This document shows, one piece after another, positions 16,884 to 25,910 of a DNA stretch of 64,000 bases. The notes beneath the pieces are model-generated. The model saw only the letters and a list, made by a program, of their open reading frames with translations. It did no database searches and was not told where the DNA came from. Origin of the DNA: Agathobaculum sp. Marseille-P7918 (GTDB taxonomy: Bacteria > Bacillota > Clostridia > Oscillospirales > Butyricicoccaceae); NCBI RefSeq assembly GCF_900625105.1, contig NZ_UYYD01000008.1, positions 1 through 64,000 on the forward strand, in the 5' to 3' direction. The position numbers were made by a program, and so were the translations under genes. Within the stretch, counting starts at the first letter, position 1. Each line of letters opens with the position of its first letter.

Positions 16884-17654
16884 TCAGGAGCGATTGCGCT
16901 TCCAGATCAGGTGCAGCCCGTCCAGCAGCAGATTCCTGTCGTACTCACACGCAGCGCGCAGATACGGCAGCACCAGCGGTGCACTGTCGCCCGTGACGAT
17001 CATATGCGGCGTCTGTCCGAGCGCTTCCGCGAAACGCTCAACCATACCGTCCACCATCGCCGCTGCACCGAAAACCGCGCCCACGCGCATCGCGTCCACC
17101 GTGTTGCGCGCCAGAACGCCCTCGTTTTTGGCCTCCAGCGCCACAGAAGGCAGCTGTGCCGCCTGCTGACGCAGGGCTTCCACGCTCAAGCGCACGCCCG
17201 CGGTGATCGCAGAGCCGACCAACGCGCCCGCCTGATCGAGCACGGTAAACGTCGTCGCCGTGCCCAGGCACACCACCACACAGGGCAGCTTGCCCTTGGC
17301 GCGCGCGGCCACAGCGGCCGCCACGCGGTCGGAGCCGACCTGCCGCGGCTGTTCCGAGCGGATGTTCAGACCGGTTTTCACCCCGCTGGACACCTCGATC
17401 ACGTCGGTCACACCCAGCAGGCGCAGCGCATTTTCCAGCACGGACACCATGCCCGGCACCACCGAGCTGAGCACCGCACCGCGGATGCATCCGGACGGCA
17501 CGCCATACAGGTCAAAAACCTGCCGCAGCTTGCAGGCATAATCATCTCCGGTCTGCTTGGGTTCGGTCGCGATGGAAGCGGCAAAAACCTGCGCGTCTTC
17601 TTCATAACCGCCCAGCAAAACGTGGCTGTTTCCTGCATTGACTGCGATCAGCAT
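16884..17654 (-). CDS. Type III pantothenate kinase-like protein with altered active site
   Basis: This 256-residue protein aligns without gaps over its first 140 residues with the intact CoaX at 24117-24959. Three acidic positions differ: the nucleotide-site aspartate D6 is N6 (VNAGNS instead of IDVGNT), D129 is C129 and D137 is T137 (CLGTATTFT instead of DIGTATTFD). D109 in GSDR is kept. D6 and the aspartate at the D129 position are near-invariant in active enzymes, so loss of kinase activity or a new role is inferred. It is first in a run with an ECF S component. AGGAG precedes the start. Confidence 0.85.
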   Translation of the reverse strand: MLIAVNAGNSHVLLGGYEEDAQVFAASIATEPKQTGDDYACKLRQVFDLYGVPSGCIRGAVLSSVVPGMVSVLENALRLLGVTDVIEVSSGVKTGLNIRSEQPRQVGSDRVAAAVAARAKGKLPCVVVCLGTATTFTVLDQAGALVGSAITAGVRLSVEALRQQAAQLPSVALEAKNEGVLARNTVDAMRVGAVFGAAAMVDGMVERFAEALGQTPHMIVTGDSAPLVLPYLRAACEYDRNLLLDGLHLIWKRNRS

Positions 17655-17720
17655 GGCGTTTCTCCTTTCCGGCGTATTGCCACCGATATTATACGCCCGC
17701 GGCGCCCGCTTGGCAAGCAC

Positions 17721-18074
17721 TTATTTGGGCAGCATGACCGGTGCGGCGAGCAGCGTCCAGAGTGCCGCATATTTGGGACAGATCTGCCCCTGAATATTCC
17801 CTTTTTCCCGCGAATAATCCCACACATCCATATGATAGACGCGGTTGACCGTGCAGCCGACCACATATTCCGCCGCTGTGATGCACGCCGCGCCGCACAG
17901 GCAGCGCGCAAGCGGCTTCTCCCCGCGCACACGGCCTCGCAGCCGGTGCAGCCCGACCAGCACCGCGCCGCCCGTCAGCGCCATCGTCCAGTGCGTATAG
18001 CCGCGCCAAAGGATTTCAATGAGCGAATATCCGCCCGCACCCAACAAAAAAAGTCCCGCTGTTTGTCCTTTCAT
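17721..18074 (-). CDS. Short CmpB-like membrane protein (putative ABC-transporter type IV family)
   Basis: A 117-residue protein with about three membrane segments and the family signature NRVYHMDVWDYS followed by NIQGQICPKYAALW (about 77-105). I recognise this as the CmpB/PF06541 family, whose transporter label has little experimental basis. It is shorter than usual. The ribosome site is weak (GGTG); a GTG directly before the ATG is an alternative start. A second family member lies at 18589-19137. Confidence 0.7.
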   Translation of the reverse strand: MKGQTAGLFLLGAGGYSLIEILWRGYTHWTMALTGGAVLVGLHRLRGRVRGEKPLARCLCGAACITAAEYVVGCTVNRVYHMDVWDYSREKGNIQGQICPKYAALWTLLAAPVMLPK

Positions 18075-18114
18075 CACAAATCACCGGAACTTATTCTGTC
18101 TGTTTTGCCGTTTT

Positions 18115-18567
18115 TTATGCCTGCTCTGCACGGCAAACCGCGAGCGCCGCCGCAAAATCACCCTCGACGATCCGCGCGCTGCACGACAGCATCAGATTGA
18201 GCGGCAAGCCGAAATCCTCGACCGAAAAACCGTTTTCGTCCCGCTCGCCCAGCTTTTCGCGCAGGCTGCGCGCATCCGATACATAGCCATATACGGTTTT
18301 GCCCTTGGCAAACGCATAACCGACCTCAAAGCAGGTGCCGCTGTCCGGCTCCGCCCCGCGGAAGGCGTTGAGGTTGGCGATCACGATATCCGCGCTGTCG
18401 ATCAAACCGCAGTTGCCGGCAAAAATCGCCTGTGCGGTATCCGCCTCGTTGTCAAACGGATACAGGCCGATAAAACCCTTTTCCGCGCACATCATTTTCA
18501 TTTTGGCGCCGCGCTGTACCGCGTCCGGCGCAAACACATCAAAACCTGCAAGATAAATCTTTTTCAT
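18115..18567 (-). CDS. Nucleoside 2-deoxyribosyltransferase family protein
   Basis: A 150-residue protein of the nucleoside deoxyribosyltransferase fold, which swaps bases on deoxyribonucleosides in salvage. The start MKKIYLAGFDVF fits the first strand with its binding loop, and FRGAEPDSGTCFEVGYA (about 67-83) contains the characteristic acidic residues. The exact substrate is uncertain. It lies between two CmpB-like membrane genes on the same strand. Confidence 0.82.
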   Translation of the reverse strand: MKKIYLAGFDVFAPDAVQRGAKMKMMCAEKGFIGLYPFDNEADTAQAIFAGNCGLIDSADIVIANLNAFRGAEPDSGTCFEVGYAFAKGKTVYGYVSDARSLREKLGERDENGFSVEDFGLPLNLMLSCSARIVEGDFAAALAVCRAEQA

Positions 18568-18588
18568 TTTGTTCTCCCTTCTGACCTC

Positions 18589-19137
18589 TCAACGCAGCAG
18601 GCGGATCACCCAGTCCTGTACGAACAGCACAAACAACACCCAGAACACCGGTTTGCGCCGGTCGCCCAGCCGCGCCACACCTTTTTCCACCAGCGGCTGC
18701 AAGATGTACAGGATAATCATGCCGCCCACGCCAAAACGCAGGCTCGCCGACAGGCAGATGCGCCCCTGCCACTGGATGCTGTACCGCGTATAGTCCCACA
18801 GCCAGCCGCCGGTCGTCCATTCAAGCAGATAGCTGGTGATCAACTCGACCACGGTCGTCAGCAAAACGATCGCAGCAAACACCACAACGGGTGTCACGCT
18901 GACCTTTCCGATGCGCAATGGCTTACGCGACAGCGGCCGCAGGCAGGCAATAATCAGCAGCGCCCCAAAGCCGTACACCGGCAGATACGGCCCGAACAGA
19001 AAACCGCGGTTGGAAAACCCCCAGCGGTATACCACAACTTCCAGGAACACCTCATAGATCCAGCCGATGACCGCATATATCCAAAAATACAAAAACCATG
19101 TTTGAAAGCACGCCGCAGCCTTTTCTTTCCCTTTCAT
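18589..19137 (-). CDS. CmpB-like membrane protein (putative ABC-transporter type IV family)
   Basis: A 182-residue protein with about five membrane segments. The family features GWIYEVFLEVVVYRWGFSNRGFLFGPYLPVYG (split over about 24-55) and WTTGGWLWDYTRYSIQWQGRICL (about 106-128) are visible. It shares the second signature with the smaller protein at 17721-18074. The start ATG is 7 bases after AAAGGAG. Function unknown. Confidence 0.75.
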   Translation of the reverse strand: MKGKEKAAACFQTWFLYFWIYAVIGWIYEVFLEVVVYRWGFSNRGFLFGPYLPVYGFGALLIIACLRPLSRKPLRIGKVSVTPVVVFAAIVLLTTVVELITSYLLEWTTGGWLWDYTRYSIQWQGRICLSASLRFGVGGMIILYILQPLVEKGVARLGDRRKPVFWVLFVLFVQDWVIRLLR

Positions 19138-19231
19138 TGGCGTTTCTCCTTTCCCCCACAAAAGAACCCTATCCATCGGTATGAGCAGTATACCATACTT
19201 TGCCGCCGAGGGAAAGTATGGCACAAAAAAA

Positions 19232-19257
19232 GCGGCCGCAGCGCGACCGCTTTTTTA
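19232..19257 (-). terminator. Terminator of the acyltransferase gene
   Basis: An 8-bp stem (GCGGTCGC / GCGGCCGC on the minus strand, one G-U pair) followed by seven T. It overlaps the last codon of the acyltransferase gene. Confidence 0.8.
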
Positions 19258-20391
19258 TTTTACAGACGCCGGATGCCCAAAGATGCGCTTGCCGCAGCGC
19301 CGCAATGCGGCCGCAGCGCTGTCCACGCCCCACGCAATCAGCACCGCCCCCACGAGTGTGCACACTGTCAGCACCGCGTAAAACACATACCGGTTGATCT
19401 CCGGCTGCGCCTGCAGCAGCTCAAGCGAGCACGAGGTCAGCACCAGCACATGCGCCAGATACGCCTGATAGGAATGCCGCCCGACAAAGCCGCATAACTT
19501 GCAGATCGGCCGCACCTGTGCCAGCCATTCCGCCAGACCGTACAGGAACAAAATGGCCGCCAGCGTCATCACTGCGTAAACCGGGGACAAAAAGCTGACG
19601 CAGGAGAAATTGACCGCGCCGGTATTCTGTACCGCGCGCACGCTCAGATAGGCGGCATACCCGGCCGAACCGACGAACAGCAGACCGGTCAGCACGAGCA
19701 GGCGGCGCGCCCAAGCCGTGAACACGGCTGTAAACAAGCCGCACAACGCGCCCATCGCAAAATAGCCCAGCCACGGCACAAAAATCCGGGTGCGCCATGT
19801 GACGAGCAGCTGCTGTGCAATCCTGCCCGTCGGATGCCACGCCAACAGCACCAGCCACACCGCAAACAAACCAACTAGTACCAGCGCAGCCCGCTGTCGT
19901 GTGCCGCATCGGCGGCGCAGCGCATCCCGCACCAGAAAGAACAGCGGCATCACCAGCACAAACTGGAAGATCATCGGCACATACCAAAGGTGGTAGTCCG
20001 CGTCTCCGTACAGCACACTGCGCACCACCGTGCGCAGCGTGACCGGTTTTTCCGTATAGAGGAGATACACCACCGACCAAAGGACATATGGCAGCGCCAG
20101 CTGCCGCAGCCGCTTACCCAGATAAGGCAGATACCGCGGCCGGTCGGTATGTACATAAAACAACGCCGCGCCAAACAAAAAGACAAACATCGGTACGGCA
20201 AAACGAATTGGCTCAAACAAAACGGCAATCACCAGTTTTTCGTTCAAGCCAATTTCCGGTCGGCGCGCATAGGCGCCCAATATGTGTTGCGCCGCCACCG
20301 CCGCGAAAGCGGCGGTGCGGAGCACATCCCATGACGGCACATGCGGTTTCCGCTTGGCAGCGGGGGCCGTGCCGTCCATTTTTTGTGTCAT
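19255..20391 (-). CDS. Acyltransferase-3 family membrane protein
   Basis: A 378-residue protein with about ten membrane segments. Typical acyltransferase-3 features are the N-terminal SWDVLRTAAFAAVAAQHI with the conserved histidine near residue 37, and FEPIRFAVPMFVFLFGA. Members O-acylate cell-surface sugars or other extracytoplasmic targets. The substrate is unknown; no polysaccharide locus lies nearby. Confidence 0.83.
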   Translation of the reverse strand: MTQKMDGTAPAAKRKPHVPSWDVLRTAAFAAVAAQHILGAYARRPEIGLNEKLVIAVLFEPIRFAVPMFVFLFGAALFYVHTDRPRYLPYLGKRLRQLALPYVLWSVVYLLYTEKPVTLRTVVRSVLYGDADYHLWYVPMIFQFVLVMPLFFLVRDALRRRCGTRQRAALVLVGLFAVWLVLLAWHPTGRIAQQLLVTWRTRIFVPWLGYFAMGALCGLFTAVFTAWARRLLVLTGLLFVGSAGYAAYLSVRAVQNTGAVNFSCVSFLSPVYAVMTLAAILFLYGLAEWLAQVRPICKLCGFVGRHSYQAYLAHVLVLTSCSLELLQAQPEINRYVFYAVLTVCTLVGAVLIAWGVDSAAAALRRCGKRIFGHPASVK

Positions 20392-20423
20392 AAACGTAAC
20401 AGTCCTTTGCGGGTCGTCCCGGT

Positions 20424-21755
20424 TTACAGGCGCGCTTCCAGTTCCTTGCGGCGATCCTCATAGCCCGGCTTGCCGAGCAGCGCGAACATGTTCTTTTTGT
20501 ACGCCTCCACGCCCGGCTGGTTGAACGGGTTGACGCCGAGCAGATAGCCCGAAATGCCGCAGGCCTTCTCGAAGAAGTAAACCAGATAGCCGAAGTGCCA
20601 TGCATCGGTCTTGTCGATCTCGATGATGATGTTGGGCGTGCCGCCGTCCATATGCGCGATCAGCGTGCCCTGATACGCCTTGGAGTTGACAAACTGCACG
20701 CTCTTACCCGCCAGATAGTTCAGGCCGTCGATATCCTCGGCGGTTTCTTCGATATAGCTCTCCGAACGCGGCTGCTTAACCCAGACAACGGTTTCAAACA
20801 TATTGCGGGTGCCGTCCTGAATGAACTGACCGATTGAGTGCAGGTCGGTCGAGAAGTTGGCCGAAGTAGCAAACAGGCCCTTGTGGTCCTTGCCTTCGGA
20901 CTCGTCAAACAGCTGCTTGAACCACTCGCCGAGCATGACGAGCGCGGGCTCATAGTTGACCAGGATCTCCATAGCCTTTCCCTTCTGGTGCAGAATAGTG
21001 CGCAGCGCCGCATACTTGGCGCAGTCATGGTCCGTGCCTTCCGCGTACGCCTTGCGCGCTTCCGCCGCGCCTGCCATCGCCGCGTCGATATCCACACCGG
21101 CCGCCGCCATCGGCAGCAGGCCGACTGCGGTCAGCACGGAGAAGCGGCCGCCGACGTCGTCCGGTACGACAAAGGTCTCGTAGCCCTCGTCATCCGCGAG
21201 CTTTTTGAGCGCGCCGCGCGATTTGTCGGTCGTGGCAAAGATGCGGTCCTTCGCGCCTTCCTTGCCGTACTTTTCTTCGATCAGCTTTTTGAAAATGCGA
21301 AACGCGATGGCCGGCTCGGTCGTCGTGCCCGACTTGGAAATGACATTGATGCAGAAGTCACGGTCGCCGATGATCTTAATCACGTCATTGAGGTAGGACG
21401 ACGAGATATTGCTGCCGACGAAGTATACTTCCGGAATGCCTTCCGGACGCACGCCGTTATACATCTGACCGCCCACGAACTCGATCGCGGCGCGGGCACC
21501 CAGATACGAACCGCCAATGCCGATGACGACCAGCACGTCGCAGGTCTGCTGAATCTTCTTGGCCGCCTGCTTGATGCGGGCGAATTCTTCCTTATCATAC
21601 GCCTCCGGCAGGTCCACCCAGCCGAGGTAATCGTTGCCCGCACCGCTCTTGCCGTGCAGGGTGTCCTGCGCCGCCTTGACCAGCGGCGCCATGCAGGCCA
21701 GCTCTTGTTCCGCTACAAAGCCCTTCAATCCTGTCAGTTTCAATTCCATCGACAT
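20424..21755 (-). CDS. pgi: Glucose-6-phosphate isomerase
   Basis: Interconverts glucose 6-phosphate and fructose 6-phosphate in glycolysis. The 443-residue length is the compact Gram-positive form. The SIS fold is recognisable from [17 protein letters not shown] (about 76-92), [10 protein letters not shown] and the family signature region near [15 protein letters not shown]. The ATG at 21755 follows AGGGG by 10 bases; an ATG two codons later is possible. It has its own promoter. Confidence 0.96.
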   Translation of the reverse strand: MSMELKLTGLKGFVAEQELACMAPLVKAAQDTLHGKSGAGNDYLGWVDLPEAYDKEEFARIKQAAKKIQQTCDVLVVIGIGGSYLGARAAIEFVGGQMYNGVRPEGIPEVYFVGSNISSSYLNDVIKIIGDRDFCINVISKSGTTTEPAIAFRIFKKLIEEKYGKEGAKDRIFATTDKSRGALKKLADDEGYETFVVPDDVGGRFSVLTAVGLLPMAAAGVDIDAAMAGAAEARKAYAEGTDHDCAKYAALRTILHQKGKAMEILVNYEPALVMLGEWFKQLFDESEGKDHKGLFATSANFSTDLHSIGQFIQDGTRNMFETVVWVKQPRSESYIEETAEDIDGLNYLAGKSVQFVNSKAYQGTLIAHMDGGTPNIIIEIDKTDAWHFGYLVYFFEKACGISGYLLGVNPFNQPGVEAYKKNMFALLGKPGYEDRRKELEARL

Positions 21756-21821
21756 TACTGCATTTCCCCTTCATTCATATTGTGAAAAGCCACTTCATTG
21801 ACTTACAGCAATTCTTTTATT

Positions 21822-21849
21822 AGTATACCATATCTGTGGCAAAGCGCAA
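21822..21849 (-). promoter_or_regulatory. Probable pgi promoter
   Basis: On the minus strand: TTGCGC (21844-21849), 16 bases, TATACT (21822-21827), about 65 bases before the pgi start. Confidence 0.55.
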
Positions 21850-21933
21850 GGATTTTGTTGACTTTCTACAAAACTTTTACTTTCACGACACGCAAATACG
21901 GCATTATTGCCCACCGCATTTCTATGCAATCTA

Positions 21934-21961
21934 TAAAAAAGCCGCTCCCAAAGGGAGCGGC
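21934..21961 (-). terminator. Terminator of glyA
   Basis: A perfect 9-bp stem (GCCGCTCCC / GGGAGCGGC) with a three-base loop and seven T on the minus strand, 7 bases after the glyA stop. Confidence 0.9.
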
Positions 21962-21967
21962 TGTGTT

Positions 21968-23212
21968 TTAGCGGTAAATCGGGAAATTCGAGCAGATATC
22001 ACACACATTGTGACGGATTTCGTCCGCCTTGTTGTCGAAATCGGTCGCTGCCTGCCAGATGAACTCGGCGATGTGCAGCATTTCGGGTTCACCAAAGCCA
22101 CGCGAGGTGACCGCCGGCGTGCCGACACGCTGGCCGGAAGTGACAAACGGGCTCTCCGGATCGTTCGGGATCGCGTTCTTGTTAGCGGTGATATAAACCT
22201 CGTCCAGACGACGCTGCAGTTCCTTGCCGGTGATGCCGGTCTTGCGCAGATCGATCAGCATGAGGTGGTTGTCCGTGCCGCCGGAAACCAGATCAAAGCC
22301 CTGATCGAGCAGTGCCTTCGCCAGCACGCGCGCATTGGTGATGACCTGCTGCTGGTACGCCTTGAACTCGGGCTTGAGCGCCTCGCCGAAGCAGACAGCC
22401 TTGGCTGCAATCACATGCTCGAGCGGGCCGCCCTGCGTGCCCGGGAAGATCGCCTTGTTGAACTTCTTGCCCAGCTCTTCGTTGTTGGACAGGATCACGC
22501 CGCCGCGGGGGCCGCGCAGCGTCTTGTGCGTGGTGGTGGTGACCACATCCGCATAGGGCAGCGGGCTCATGTGCAGGCCGGCCGCAACCAGACCCGCGAT
22601 ATGCGCCATATCCACAAACAGGTACGCGCCGACTTCGTGCGCGATCTCTGCAAACTTGGCAAAATCAATGGCGCGCGGATACGCAGATGCGCCGGCGATG
22701 ATCATCTTGGGCTTTTCCTTCTTGGCCAGATCACGCACCGCGTCATAGTCGATATAGCCGTTGTCGTCCACACCGTAAGATACGATATGGTACAGCAGGC
22801 CGGACTGGTTGACCGGCGAGCCATGCGTCAGGTGACCGCCGTTGTCCAGGCTCATGCCCAGCACGGTGTCGCCCGGCTTGCACAGCGCCTGATAAACCGC
22901 CATGTTGGCCTGCGCACCCGAATGGGGCTGCACATTGGCATACTTCGCGCCAAATACTTCACACACACGTTTGATGGCCAGGTTTTCTACCTCATCGACA
23001 CATTCGCAGCCGCCGTAGTAGCGCTTGCCCGGATAACCTTCTGCATATTTATTGGTCAGCACAGAACCCATTGCCGCCAAAACTGCTTCACTGACGATGT
23101 TTTCCGAAGCGATCAGCTCAATATTGCGGGCCTGACGGTCATACTCCGCCTGAATCATGCGGCCCAGCTCGGGATCATACGCCTTTACAAATTCCATTGC
23201 CTCGCGTACCAT
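21968..23212 (-). CDS. glyA: Serine hydroxymethyltransferase
   Basis: A PLP enzyme interconverting serine and glycine while loading one-carbon units onto tetrahydrofolate. The 414-residue protein has [11 protein letters not shown] (about 32-42), the histidine/aspartate region [12 protein letters not shown] and the PLP-lysine motif [14 protein letters not shown] (about 223-236). The start follows GGAGG by 7 bases. Monocistronic, divergent from nth. Confidence 0.97.
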   Translation of the reverse strand: MVREAMEFVKAYDPELGRMIQAEYDRQARNIELIASENIVSEAVLAAMGSVLTNKYAEGYPGKRYYGGCECVDEVENLAIKRVCEVFGAKYANVQPHSGAQANMAVYQALCKPGDTVLGMSLDNGGHLTHGSPVNQSGLLYHIVSYGVDDNGYIDYDAVRDLAKKEKPKMIIAGASAYPRAIDFAKFAEIAHEVGAYLFVDMAHIAGLVAAGLHMSPLPYADVVTTTTHKTLRGPRGGVILSNNEELGKKFNKAIFPGTQGGPLEHVIAAKAVCFGEALKPEFKAYQQQVITNARVLAKALLDQGFDLVSGGTDNHLMLIDLRKTGITGKELQRRLDEVYITANKNAIPNDPESPFVTSGQRVGTPAVTSRGFGEPEMLHIAEFIWQAATDFDNKADEIRHNVCDICSNFPIYR

Positions 23213-23354
23213 ATTTCAACCTCCATCACACATGTGCTTTAGACTTCTATTTTATTAAACCACATTTTACCCTTTGATGCTATTGGCAAACAGATAGATT
23301 TTGCCCCTGCTTGCCTGCACATTATGTTGAAATTGTTAAATCTGGTATGACAGC

Positions 23355-23382
23355 TTGCTTTCTGCTCCAAATATGGTATCAT
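23355..23382 (+). promoter_or_regulatory. Probable nth promoter
   Basis: TTGCTT (23355-23360), 16 bases, TATCAT (23377-23382), ending 33 bases before the nth start. The rest of the 203-base glyA-nth gap shows nothing else clear. Confidence 0.5.
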
Positions 23383-23415
23383 AGTATCATATACGCTGTC
23401 AGGAGAGGATATTCC

Positions 23416-24054
23416 ATGACCAAACAAGAACGCGCCCGCGCGGTCACTGAACTGCTGCGCGAAGTTTATCCCGAGGCGGTATGCGCGCTGCATTATACAC
23501 ATGACTATGAACTTTTGTTCGCCACGCGTTTGTCCGCGCAATGCACGGATGCGCGCGTCAACATCGTGACCGAAACGCTGTTCAAGCAATTCCCCACGCT
23601 GGAAAGTTTCGCTCAAGCGCCCGAGGAAGAGATCGCGGAAGCGATCAAGACCTGCGGCCTGTTCCGCACCAAGGCGCGCGACCTCAAGGCCTGCGCGATC
23701 ATGCTGCTCGACCAGTACGGCGGCAAGGTGCCGGACACGATGGAAGAACTCCTGAAGCTTCCCGGCGTCGGCCGCAAAACGGCAAACCTCATCCTCGGGG
23801 ACATTTTCGGCAAACCCGCGATCGTCACCGATACACACTGTATCCGTCTGTCCAACCGGCTTGGCTTTGTCAAAAACGAAAAGGACCCCGTCAAGGTGGA
23901 AAACGCGCTGCGCAAACTGATCGACCCGGCGGAGTCCTCGGATTTCTGCCACCGGCTGGTGCTGTTCGGCCGCGAACACTGCACCGCGCGCAATCCCAAA
24001 TGTCAGGACTGCCCACTCGGCGCGGTTTGTCCGTCTTATCCGATCACAAAATAA
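23416..24054 (+). CDS. nth: Endonuclease III
   Basis: A base-excision repair DNA glycosylase/AP lyase for oxidised pyrimidines. The 212-residue protein has the helix-hairpin-helix LPGVGRKTANLIL (about 115-127) containing the catalytic lysine, the catalytic aspartate in VTDTHCIR, and the C-terminal [4Fe-4S] ligands C-X6-C-X2-C-X5-C (from HCTARNPKC to GAVC). The chosen ATG follows AGGAGAGG. Confidence 0.96.
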   Translation: MTKQERARAVTELLREVYPEAVCALHYTHDYELLFATRLSAQCTDARVNIVTETLFKQFPTLESFAQAPEEEIAEAIKTCGLFRTKARDLKACAIMLLDQYGGKVPDTMEELLKLPGVGRKTANLILGDIFGKPAIVTDTHCIRLSNRLGFVKNEKDPVKVENALRKLIDPAESSDFCHRLVLFGREHCTARNPKCQDCPLGAVCPSYPITK

Positions 24055-24070
24055 ACTGCTGTTACATACA

Positions 24071-24106
24071 AAACCGCCGCAGGCATGCCTGCGGCGGTTT
24101 TTTCAT
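24071..24106. terminator. Bidirectional terminator between nth and coaX
   Basis: A perfect 30-base palindrome (AAACCGCCGCAGGCA and its complement) followed by six T in all. The convergent genes nth and coaX end on either side. Confidence 0.92.
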
Positions 24107-24116
24107 CCCTGTGTTG

Positions 24117-24959
24117 TTATTTTGCGTCCCAGCCGTTTTCCTCGGTCGCTTCGAGCAGACAGGTCTCGCTGTTCAGCCCGCGTCCCTCAAACACCGGACG
24201 GTTGTTTTCATAAATCAACCGCAGTCCCTCGAGCGTCAGGTTGGGATCGACCTCGTCGATCAGGTCGCAATATTCCGCCATCATGCGGCCCATGCCGCCC
24301 GTGGCGATCACGCGTGCGTTGCCGCCGAGTTCCTTGCGGATATCCGTGATGATGCCGCTCAGCGCGCCGACATAGCCGCGCACCGCGCCCGACTGCATGG
24401 ACTGCACAGTGGTTTTGCCGATGGCGTGTTCCGGCCGCTCGATATCCACGCGCGGCAGCTTGGATGCCTTGAGAAACAGCGCCTCCATCGCAACCTTGAT
24501 GCCCGGGAAGATCGCACCGCCCTGATACGCGCCGTTCTCGTCGATCGCATCAAACGTAGTGGCCGTGCCGATATCCACAATGACCAACGGCTTGCCATAC
24601 TTGCGCACCGCGGACACCGCGTTGACCAGACGGTCCGTGCCGACCTCACGCGGATTGGCATAGCAATTTTCAATACCGATATCCACATCGCGTCCCGCGA
24701 TGACCGGCCGCACCCGCAGATATTTGCGGATCGCATTGATCAGCGTATACATCACCGGCGGCACGACCGACGCGATGATCACCGCGCGCGTCTCGTTGCG
24801 GTCAATGCCGTGAAAATGGTAATACTGCGAAATCTGCATGCCCAGCTCATCCGAAGTGCGCTCCGCATTGGTCGAAATGCGGAACGAGCCGCGCAGTTTT
24901 TCCCCCTCATATAATCCGAACACCATGTTGGTGTTGCCTACATCGATTGCCAAAAGCAT
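24117..24959 (-). CDS. coaX: Type III pantothenate kinase
   Basis: Phosphorylates pantothenate, the first step to coenzyme A. The 280-residue protein has intact family motifs: IDVGNTN with D6, GTDR with D109, and DIGTATTFD with D129 and D137. It is presumed to be the working enzyme of the cell, in contrast to the degenerate paralogue at 16884-17654. GGGG is 7 bases before the ATG. A phosphoesterase gene follows downstream of its start on the same strand, at the upstream side of the operon. Confidence 0.95.
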   Translation of the reverse strand: MLLAIDVGNTNMVFGLYEGEKLRGSFRISTNAERTSDELGMQISQYYHFHGIDRNETRAVIIASVVPPVMYTLINAIRKYLRVRPVIAGRDVDIGIENCYANPREVGTDRLVNAVSAVRKYGKPLVIVDIGTATTFDAIDENGAYQGGAIFPGIKVAMEALFLKASKLPRVDIERPEHAIGKTTVQSMQSGAVRGYVGALSGIITDIRKELGGNARVIATGGMGRMMAEYCDLIDEVDPNLTLEGLRLIYENNRPVFEGRGLNSETCLLEATEENGWDAK

Positions 24960-24980
24960 ATCTATTCCCCTTAGTTTGTC

Positions 24981-25496
24981 TTATGAACTGATTTTCTCCT
25001 GCCGCAGCAGTCCGCCGTCCTCATCGAGCAGTTTGAGCTGCCGTGCCTGTCCGTTTTCCACCGTCAGGCGGCCGTAACTCGGCGGGCCGCCCCGCGGCAG
25101 GCTAATGCTGCCCGGATTGCAGACCAGCACGCCGTGCTCACGCTCCAGATACATGCGGTGCGTATGCCCAAAAAAGGCAAAGCCGCAGCCCTCCTCACGC
25201 GCACAGCGGGCAACCATATCGCCTTCGCGGGAATAGACCTGCTCGCGATGACCGTGCGTCAAAAAGATGCGCACGCCCCCGGCCGAAACCACCGCATGCT
25301 CCGGCACGTCGCGGTCGAAATAATCGTTGTTGCCGCGCACCGCGCAAACCGTCAGGTTAGGAAACACGGTTTGCATTTCGCGCGCATCGTCCGTATGGTC
25401 GCCCAAATGCAGCACCATATCGGGCGCTTCGCGCTCGATGGCGCAGGCCATACTCACGTTATAGCCATGCGAATCGGCAAAGATCAGGATTTTCAC
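24981..25496 (-). CDS. YfcE/MJ0936-like metallophosphoesterase
   Basis: A 171-residue calcineurin-like phosphoesterase. Metal-binding motifs run in order: DSH (residues 8-10), GDHTDD (GD near 32), RGNND (about 54-58), HGHREQV and FFGHTHR. Family members hydrolyse phosphodiesters in vitro; the natural substrate is unknown. The start is GTG, 8 bases after GGGGG. It precedes coaX by 21 bases on the same strand. Confidence 0.88.
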   Translation of the reverse strand: MKILIFADSHGYNVSMACAIEREAPDMVLHLGDHTDDAREMQTVFPNLTVCAVRGNNDYFDRDVPEHAVVSAGGVRIFLTHGHREQVYSREGDMVARCAREEGCGFAFFGHTHRMYLEREHGVLVCNPGSISLPRGGPPSYGRLTVENGQARQLKLLDEDGGLLRQEKISS

Positions 25497-25628
25497 GTCT
25501 ACGTCCCCCTTTCGGCGACACAGCAGTATTTTACAACGCGGGCGCGCGCTTGTAAACCCTCTCCCTCACATTTTTCCCTTTCGCCGCATATACTGGCAAC
25601 AAACGATGCATGGAAAGGGATGGGAATC

Positions 25629-25898
25629 ATGCCCAATCAAGATGAAATTCTCCGCCGTCTCGCCGAGCAGGCCGGCAAAGGCGATGCCCTCGCGCAGCTG
25701 CAAGCCGCGCTGCGCACACCGAACGGTCAGAAAGCCGCACGGATCATCTCCGACCGCCACGCGGCCGATCTGGAACGCGCGGCACAGGCCGCCCAGCGCG
25801 GCGACATGGGAGAAGCCGCCCGTCTGGCGCGGCAGCTGATGCAGACCGAGGAAGGCGCAAGCCTTGCCGCCCAGCTCAAGAAAATTTTCGGCAAGTAA
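25629..25898 (+). CDS. Small helical protein of unknown function (first of a three-gene set)
   Basis: An 89-residue, alanine/glutamine-rich, probably all-helical soluble protein without signal peptide or cysteine. It starts MPNQDEILRRLAEQAG and ends LAAQLKKIFGK; internal segments such as GDMGEAARLARQLMQTEEG repeat a pattern of short amphipathic helices. The ATG at 25629 is 9 bases after AAAGGG; an ATG nine bases upstream has no room for a ribosome site. Followed after 12 bases by a second unknown gene. A CATATACT element at 25588-25595 resembles a sigma-E -10 box. I do not recognise a named family. Confidence 0.75.
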   Translation: MPNQDEILRRLAEQAGKGDALAQLQAALRTPNGQKAARIISDRHAADLERAAQAAQRGDMGEAARLARQLMQTEEGASLAAQLKKIFGK

Positions 25899-25910
25899 GG
25901 AGGGGCCTGC

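Noticed and set aside
24071-24100. Perfect 30-base palindrome
   Set aside because: It is fully explained as a bidirectional terminator between the convergent genes nth and coaX.
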